DNA of 64,000 nt from assembly GCA_033398695.1 (NCBI GenBank), contig CM065817.1:64158001-64222000 (forward strand), given 5' to 3'. Below the pieces are notes generated by a model. It was given only the letters and a program-made list of their open reading frames with translations, ran no database searches and had not been told where the DNA came from. Positions 57,385 to 64,000 of this stretch are shown in pieces (position 1 is the stretch's first letter; each line of letters opens with the position of its first letter). Position numbers and translations under genes: made by a program. The stretch comes from Orobanche coerulescens. Taxonomy: Eukaryota; Streptophyta; Magnoliopsida; Lamiales; Orobanchaceae.

Positions 57385-59674
57385 ATGGATACTTCTATGA
57401 TTAACAAAGTTCATATGTTCTCTATTAACGAATTTGACGACTGGAGAATTAGAATGGAAGCTCATCTTGCAGCAATGCACGAAGAGATGATTTTTGTTAT
57501 ACAAGATGGTCCTATCAAGATCATGAAGGTAAATCCGGCTGCAAGGATTGAGGGCCAAGCCCATGCTGAAATGCTCGAGAAGGAACGCGAGCAATGGACC
57601 ACAGATGAAAGAAAGCGAGCCAACCTCGACAATGTGGCTAAGAACGCATTATTTGTCACTCTTGACAAAGGCACGTTCTCGAAGGTAAAGAGCTGTAAAT
57701 CAGCCAAAGAAATCTGGGATAAACTCAAGTTGATTTGTGAGGGAACTGAGCTCTCAAAAGAAAACAAGATTTCAAAGCTGACTCAGCAATTTGAATCTTT
57801 CGAAATGAAACCAACTAGACGCTTGAGGAACTTGACCTCAGATTCACTGGTATTATTGGTGAACTTGAAGCGTTGGGCAAAATTTATACCCAAAAGGAGA
57901 AGAACCTAAAAATTTTTAGATCTCTCCCAGGCCGATGGGACATTAAGACCACAGCTATGCGTGTATCTTGCAATCTTAATGAAATATATACTTTTGATCT
58001 CTTCTCTGACCTCAAAGCTTTTGAGTATGATATTGACAGAAGAGAGAAAGCTGAAGAATCTCCTTCAAAGGTCACAGCTCTAGCCGCTGTATCGAACCGT
58101 CGACACAGCATGCCCAGTTCGTCGAAGCCTAGTCACAAGAATGCTGACAGTGACGACGACATCCTGTCTCAAGATGAAATGGCGCTCCTAATGCATAAAT
58201 TCAAAAAGTTCATCAAACAGTCTGGAAAGACTCCCTACAGGCCCAAACCTTTCCAGAAGGTAAGTACCGAAACATCATCTGGTGATGCTAACCTGTGTTA
58301 TAATTGCAGGAAACCAGGGCATTATGCAAATAAATGTCCTCATCCCAAAGTCCAAAGATTGCCTGAGGCCGAGCAACAAGAGAGAGATGAAAGAAGACGT
58401 GCTTGGAAAGACAAGCTCAAGGCCCTGATTGGAGAATCAGAAGCCACCCCACACCATCCAAGTCAGCAGAATGTCTTCAGGTGGTCACTGAAAGTGATTC
58501 ATCTGACGATGAGTTCGATGATAAAGCATATATGTGCTTTATGGCCAAAGATGTTCCATAAGGTGAAGACAGTGACGATGAGGTAAGTTCAACCTCAGCT
58601 ATTCCATCAAATGCATCTCATACCTTTGAAAACATGATGAATGAGTTTAAAAACATTCAAAAGGCCCATGAGACATTGAAAAATGAGAATATACAGCTCC
58701 AACTGTCTATCCTAGAGCTGAAAGATGAAAACGATTTGCTAAAAATAAATTATGAAAATATGTCTCTTGACTGTGAAACCAGCAAAGTCGATTTTGAAAA
58801 ACTCATGGAGAGCAATCATCAACTTGCTCATGAACTAAATGAGGTTAAAACCCACAATGAGAGCAAGCCAAATTATTTGGTTCTACTTCAAGCCAAAATC
58901 ACAACTCTCGAAAAACGAGAAATTGAACTTGAGACCATTCTGAAGTCGTTTGAGAAATCTTCCAAAAGAATGGAAGAAATTCTGAGCACTGGGCAACATG
59001 CTCATGATAAAAGTGGCTTAGGATACAGCTCATGTTCAAACAAAGGGAAAACTAGTACAGTATTCGTCAAGAGTGTGGAACACATTTCAGAATCGGAAGA
59101 TACCCCTAGTCCCGTGAAGGAACCTGCTGTACCAAGAAAACCGAAGGTTGCGATTCCGCCCCCGCAATCCTATTCCAGACAGCGGAATCATAAGCCGATC
59201 CAACCTATGAGGCGAACTCAACAACATGCTCCCAGAGCATATCAACAGCACCAACAGCCATTCAGAAGGAAGGCTGTATCCAACCACCAAAGGCCCGCAC
59301 GGCAGTACTATCAGTACAGCACGCCTAGGTATTGGATACAGGAGTCCCGTTATTCATCAAGACAGCAGATGCCGGTTCAGTATCAACAACAGCATTGGGA
59401 ATCCAACTGGACACCCAGAAGGCAAGCTGTTAGGCCTAAGAAAATGGCTCCACCTCCTAGACGGCACTCGTACTGGAATAATAATAATAATCCTGAATTT
59501 TACATGCATAATAATTATCATGATTATAATGACTACGGATATGCCCCCCGTAGATATCACAACACTGTACCGAGTATGTCCTACAGTAAACCAATTGCTG
59601 CCAGGAAAACTTGGGTACCTAAAGGAACTAACATACATGGACCCAAAAATCAAAGGGGACCTAAATCTACCTAA
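57385..59674 (+). pseudogene. gag: gag of V1 with coiled-coil extension (frameshifts)
   Basis: ATG 57385 opens a copia gag domain (FDDWRIRMEAHL, KSAKEIWDKLKLICEGTE). A shift at about 57815 moves it to the frame that carries the CCHC knuckle CYNCRKPGHYANKC (58296-58337). A base is lost near 58478, and TAA lies near 58558. The C-terminal frame then runs to TAA 59672-59674: an acidic DSDDE stretch, a heptad-rich coiled coil (about 58634-59000), and a Gln/Arg/Tyr/Asn-rich tail ending in an Asn run and [10 protein letters not shown]. The coiled-coil extension is typical of Sirevirus Gag. Two candidate donors, AAG-GTAAGT (58260) and GAG-GTAAGT (58583), lie inside it. Confidence 0.82.
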
Positions 59675-59679
59675 TTTCT

Positions 59680-62600
59680 TTGTTACAGGACATTCTAGAG
59701 AAGGATACCTGGTACTTTGATAGTGGATGCTCTCGACACATGACCGGAGATAGGAGCAAGCTATCAGATTTTGTAGAAGGTCGCGGTCTAAAAGTTTGCT
59801 TCGGTGATAAGTCTAAAGGAAAAACAAGAGGGAAAGGAAACCTACTTGTCGGAAAATTCAAAGTCACCGATGTTGCATATGTTGAAGGCTTACAGTATAA
59901 TCTACTTAGTATTAGCCAGTTCTGTGATAAACAGTTCTCGGTGAAATTCTATATAGATCGCTGTAGAGTCAAGAACATCCAAACCAAGGAAGTTGTGCTT
60001 ACAGGAAGCAGATCAGGTAACATGTATATTGCTGACTGGAAGCCTATGAGCTCCTCAATTCCATGCTTTGTTGCCAAAGGCACTGCAGATCTTAGCTGGT
60101 TATGGCACAAGAGGATGTCTCACGTCAACTTCAAGACGATCAACAAGCTCTCAAGACAGGGAATGGTTAGAGGTTTGCCAAATGTGTCATTCAAGAAGGA
60201 CAACGTCTGCGAACCGTGTCAGAAAGGCAAGCAAATCAAGTCAACCCTGAAAAGCAAATCCTACCTTTCAACCCAAAGAGTGTTGGAAATGCTACACATG
60301 GATCTCTACGGTCCTGTAGACCCAGTAAGTTTGGGAGGTAAGAAATACTGCATGGTTGTTGTTGATGATTATTCCAGGTATGCTTGGACGATCTTTCTTA
60401 GCAAGAAGAAGGAAACAACATCAAAGCTGCCCGAGCTCCTGAGAAAGTTGCAAAATGAAAAGGCATCGAGTATCGTGTGCATTCGTTCCGACAGAGGTAC
60501 AGAATTCACTAACCGCTTTATAGAGCAATACTGTTCGGAGAATGGAATACAGCACGAATACTCAGCTGCCCGTACACCTCAACAAAATGGTGTTGCCGAG
60601 CGAAAGAATAGGACGTTGAAAGAAGCAACAAGGACAATGATTGCCGCAAGCAAGTTGCCACAGCGTTTCTGGGGTGAAGCAACCAATACAGCATGCCACA
60701 CTCAAAACCGCTGTATCGTCAACAAGCACCACAACAAAACAGCATATGAGGTATGGAATAACAAAACTCCGTTAGTTTCTTATTTCCACATTTTTGGATG
60801 CAGGTGTTATGTATTGAACAATGGGAAAGATCAACTTAGAACCTTTGATGAGAAATCAGATGAAGGAATATTCGTAGGATACTCCTCCGTCAGCAAAGCT
60901 TTCAGAATCTTTAATAAAAGGAAGCTGACGATCGAGGAATCAGTTCATGTAGTGTTTGACGAACCACACCATGACCCTACAGGAGTAGATGATATCACTC
61001 AGAACATTCACCATCTATCTATCTTGGATCCCCCAACACCCATAGAACCTGTCGTTGATTTAGAAATCAACCCCACAGCTGTAAGAATCGATGTGGATGA
61101 AGCCGACGCTGTACAAGCTGAAGCTGTATCCACAGAATCTTTCGATACAGTACGGGATCCTGAATTAGAACCCGACCGAAGATGGTTGAGAGATCACCCG
61201 CAAGAGCTGATCATTGGAAACATTAATGCCGGTGTTTCTACTCGTAGGAGAATACAGAGTACACAAGGAAATGTACTTTGTGCACAAGAAGAATCTAATG
61301 CTGAAATATCACAGTTTCCTGAATGGAAATCTCAATCCGAGCTTAGAAGACTCAGTATGTGCACTATTGTTGTATTCTTAGCCCAGTCTGAACCTGTTTC
61401 GACCATAGATGCTCTTAATAATTCTCATTGGATAACATCTATGGAAGAAGAGCTTAACGGTTTCGAAAGAAACAATGTATGGTATCTTGTACCCAGACCA
61501 ACACATCAATCGGTTATAGGAACCAAATGGGTATTTCGAAACAAAAAGGATCGAAATGGACTTATCATAAGGAATAAATCCAGACTAGTAGCACAAGGCT
61601 ATAGTCAGGAAGAAGGAATAGACTATGATGAAACCTTCGCCCCTGTAGCGAGACTAGAAGCCATTAGGGTATTTTTAGCCTTTGCTGCCCATAAGAGCTT
61701 TATCGTATACCAAATGGACGTCAAAAGTGCTTTCCTGAATGGAGATCTTGCAGAAGAAGTTTATGTTGAACAACCACCAGGGTTTGCCAACACAGACGGT
61801 ATCGATCTAGTTTACAGGCTAAGGAAAGCACTGTATGGACTTAAACAAGCCCCTAGAGCCTGGTACGAAACCCGATCCCAGTATCTAACCAACAACGGAT
61901 TTGAGAAAGGTGCTGTGGACAAAACCTTGTTCAAGATACAGGAAGGTGATGACCTTCTTATGGTGCAAATCTATGTGGATGATATTATTTTTGGTTCAAC
62001 TAACCTTGCTCTATGTCAAAGGTTCTCTCATCTCATGCAAAGTAAATTTGAAATGAGTATGATGGGGGAACTTAGTTATTTCCTAGGTTTGCAGGTAAAG
62101 CAGTTGCCTACAGGTATTTTCATCAACCAGGAAAAATACAGCAAGGAGCTTCTCAACAAATTTGGAATGAACACTTCCAAATCCTCGCCAACCCCCATGA
62201 GCACTTCCGTGCAAATTAGTGCTGATGAAGCCGGAAAGCCGTTTGACCAATCACTCTACAGGAAGCTCATTGGTTCGCTCCTGTACCTAACGGCTTGTAG
62301 GCCCGATATCCAGTTCTTTGTTGGAGTGTGTGCGAGATACCAAGTTGCACCTAAGGAATCACACTTCAATACAAATAAACGAATCCTGAAGTACATTAAA
62401 GGAACAGTCGATGCAGACTATGGTATCCTAAGGAAGGCGGATTCAATTTAGTTGGATACAGCGACTCGGATCTCGGAGGCGCAAGCTAGATAGGAAGAGT
62501 ACAAGTGGAACTTGTCACTTTCTTGGACCTAGACTCGTTTCTTGGTTCAAGAAGAAGCAATTGGCTAATTCTCTTTCCACGGCTGAATCAGTACTATCTT

Positions 62601-62919
62601 TCTTTGGTAGGCTGCTGTATGCGAATTCTTTGGATGCGACAATTTGTCGGACTATGGAATCGATGCCAGAGAGACTCCAATCATGTGTGATAGCACGAGT
62701 GCAATTGCAATAACGCACAATCCTGTTCTGCACTCTCGCACTAAGCATATCAACATGAAGCATCATTTTATAAGGAATCACGTCGAGAACAAGGATGTTC
62801 GCCTGGAAAAAGTTCATACAGACGTTCAGCTAGCCGACATCTTCACCAAGCCTCTCGACACAGCAAGATTCAACATGCTCAGACAAGAATTGGGAATGCT
62901 ACAGCCAGACTCCCTGTAA
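59680..62919 (+). pseudogene. pol: pol of V1: protease, integrase, RT, RNase H (frameshift in RNase H)
   Basis: A 923-codon open frame (59680-62451) has no clear ATG at its start, and the preceding gag frame stops at 59674 in another frame. Domains: protease [10 protein letters not shown] (about 59716), pre-integrase and zinc region WHKRMSH...CEPC (about 60100-60220), integrase core with MDLYGPV (about 60297), RSDRGTEF (about 60484) and [10 protein letters not shown] (about 60592), RT from WVFRNKKD (about 61527) with catalytic YVDD at 61972-61983. RNase H is shifted near 62450, broken to about 62640, and resumes with CDSTSAIAITHN and ADIFTKPLD to TAA 62919. This is the longest intact pol frame in the window. 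Confidence 0.92.
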
Positions 62920-63544
62920 GTAATTTACTGTTTTTACTCAACAATTGAGGGGGAATGCTGTAAGACCCAAGAATACAGTATCCACCATCAATTATCTATA
63001 CTCTCAGAACCGTCAATACAGCACTGTAGTGAACAAAGAACTATGAATCCTACAGCTGACGTGTGCAATAATTAAGGGGGGATACAGTAGGACCCATGAA
63101 TACAGCATTAATCCAAATATTGATGTATGGAATTTAAAACCTATAAGCACCTTTTTAAGGGGGAACGTCAGACGCTTGAAACAGCACATGCTATAGGATT
63201 TTGATTCAGTATATAATATAATATTATTTCCTTTCAAAATAATTTTTGTCCACGTGCCCTGTTTTTATGTCAAACGTCATGTACATTAAATGCCTTACAT
63301 GACACCTGGACAACTGAATCTCAAAAGCCGTGATGTTTTAAATTGTTTATTGTTTTAAAACCGCCGTTTTAGGCATTTAGGGGGACACAAATTTTAGAAG
63401 TGGGACCCGCTCAATTTTTAAACATTTCAATGGATTAGCGTACCAGTTACACTCAGTCCATCTTAACCGTTGATTTCAAAACCGGTTCCCATCCCTTAAA
63501 ATCTGACCATTCGTACTCTGCAAAACCCTATTTCGCCGCCCAAC
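62920..63544 (+). other. V1 region between pol and ORF3, with repeated purine tracts
   Basis: Non-coding. Purine tracts GAGGGGGAA (62947), AAGGGGGGA (63073), AAGGGGGAA (63157) and TAGGGGGA (about 63378) recur. The first two are followed by similar TGTAAGACCC/AGTAGGACCC and AATACAG words. Sireviruses are known for repeated PPT-like tracts. No LTR start is seen here, so the true 3' LTR lies further right. Confidence 0.7.
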
Positions 63545-63552
63545 TATAAAAG
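63545..63552 (+). promoter_or_regulatory. Putative TATA box upstream of V1 ORF3
   Basis: TATAAAAG lies 139 bp before the ATG at 63691, in the context CAACTATAAAAGGACTG, a strong plant core-promoter match. Confidence 0.55.
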
Positions 63553-63690
63553 GACTGAATCTGCCATTAGAGACTCTTTACGCTTTCTGCAAATTCAAGA
63601 GTTCTCAAGCAAAAACAGTCTACATACTTTTCTGCATTTTACTGCATATTTCGATTATTTTCCTGCACCTTTTTATTAAGTAATCATCAA

Positions 63691-64000
63691 ATGGCTGGAC
63701 AAACCTCTTCTCCTGCTCTGAAGAAGACTGCTAACATCATTGATGGCCGGATCTTTTCGAGATCTGTTATTATTGAGCGCATTCTGTCTGAAACTAACGA
63801 CGCAGAACCCATGGAGTATATCATAACTCGTCTTCAACAACAAGGCCTCTATCGCCTTGGAAGCAAAACTGCTGATAAGTACGACGCTCATCTGGTTGAG
63901 GAATTCTACCTCAATGCAGCCGTATGCTTTCTCTCATTGGCCCAAGGAGGACATGTCGCCGACATCACTGCTACAATCCAGGGAGTTGAGATCTGCATTG
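63691..64000 (+). CDS. V1 ORF3, unknown extra protein downstream of pol (partial)
   Basis: Open for 103 codons from ATG 63691 to the window edge, with a good plant start context (CAAATGGCTG). It lies on the same strand after pol, where Sireviruses can carry an additional ORF often called env-like. The visible part is soluble-looking, has no signal peptide or membrane segment, and includes LVEEFYLNAAV and a later GGHVADITATIQGVEI segment. This FY...N...G...V pattern is reminiscent of the putative plant transposon protein domain found in extra ORFs of plant retroelements. That family assignment is tentative, and a captured host fragment is possible. Confidence 0.6.
   Translation, partial: MAGQTSSPALKKTANIIDGRIFSRSVIIERILSETNDAEPMEYIITRLQQQGLYRLGSKTADKYDAHLVEEFYLNAAVCFLSLAQGGHVADITATIQGVEICI

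Larger units (their letters stand above)
51536..64000 (+). mobile_element. V1: Sirevirus-like Ty1/copia element, 3' end outside window
   Basis: 5' LTR from 51536 (TGTTGGGAAAAC) to 57277, split by TRG-3. PBS at 57280, gag with a long coiled-coil C-terminal extension, pol, repeated polypurine-like tracts, then an additional ORF running past 64000. Gag extension, repeated PPT-like tracts and an ORF after pol are Sirevirus traits. ACCTA at 51531-51535 should be its TSD. Confidence 0.88.

Noticed and set aside
59226..59720. A plus-strand frame of 164 codons overlapping the gag tail and pol start
   Set aside because: It is an out-of-frame shadow of the Gln/Asn-rich gag tail.
1..64000. Search for a host gene between elements
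   Set aside because: Every stretch over 300 bp could be assigned to an LTR, leader, coding remnant or internal region of a named element.

Overview
This window is plant nuclear DNA made almost entirely of LTR retrotransposons nested inside one another. I found no host gene, rRNA, tRNA gene or CRISPR array. The plant assignment rests on Ty3/gypsy chromoviruses with 2-3 kb LTRs, Angela/BARE-like and Sirevirus-like Ty1/copia elements, primer-binding sites for initiator tRNA-Met, and gag-only terminal-repeat elements. A eudicot is likely, but the species cannot be named. Element boundaries come from TG...CA ends, paired LTRs, PBS and PPT sequences, and target-site duplications (TSDs) read directly.

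Nesting, outermost first. Level 0: element D, a minus-strand gypsy whose remnants lie at 7939-7982, 7983-8468, 31440-31680 and 31681-33106. Level 1, inserted into D: TRG-1 (gag-only, minus, ends at 7938), solo LTR S1 (8469-31439, plus, itself interrupted) and TRG-2 (gag-only, plus, starts at 33107). Level 2: E1 (gypsy, ends at 5222) inside TRG-1; E2 (9045-17575, non-coding gypsy derivative, TSD TCTTC) and K1 (18283-29859, copia, TSD CCGTA) inside S1; G1 (33722-43308, gypsy with gag-pol, TSD ATAGC) and K2 (copia, from 45458) inside TRG-2. Level 3: solo LTR S2 (20637-22980, TSD CTGGT) inside K1, and Sirevirus V1 (from 51536, running off the right edge) inside K2. Level 4: TRG-3 (52199-56765, TSD TTCTA) inside the 5' LTR of V1.

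No element here looks able to move on its own. E1 keeps only a broken gag, and E2 has no coding sequence. K1 and K2 keep one reading frame with several stops. G1 has frameshifts and a changed protease active site. The TRG elements carry only gag. V1 is the best preserved, with a 923-codon pol frame, and it carries an extra downstream ORF with its own TATA box that continues past the window.

The most interesting non-coding signals are: family-specific palindromic repeat arrays just upstream of the TATA box in LTRs of several unrelated families; a TATA box in the loop of a perfect inverted repeat in G1; a TGACTCGGC-type motif shared by copia, gypsy and TRG elements; a chimeric 3' end of G1 that looks like a solo-LTR allele joined to a full-length allele; and candidate splice sites in V1 that would join gag to pol in frame.
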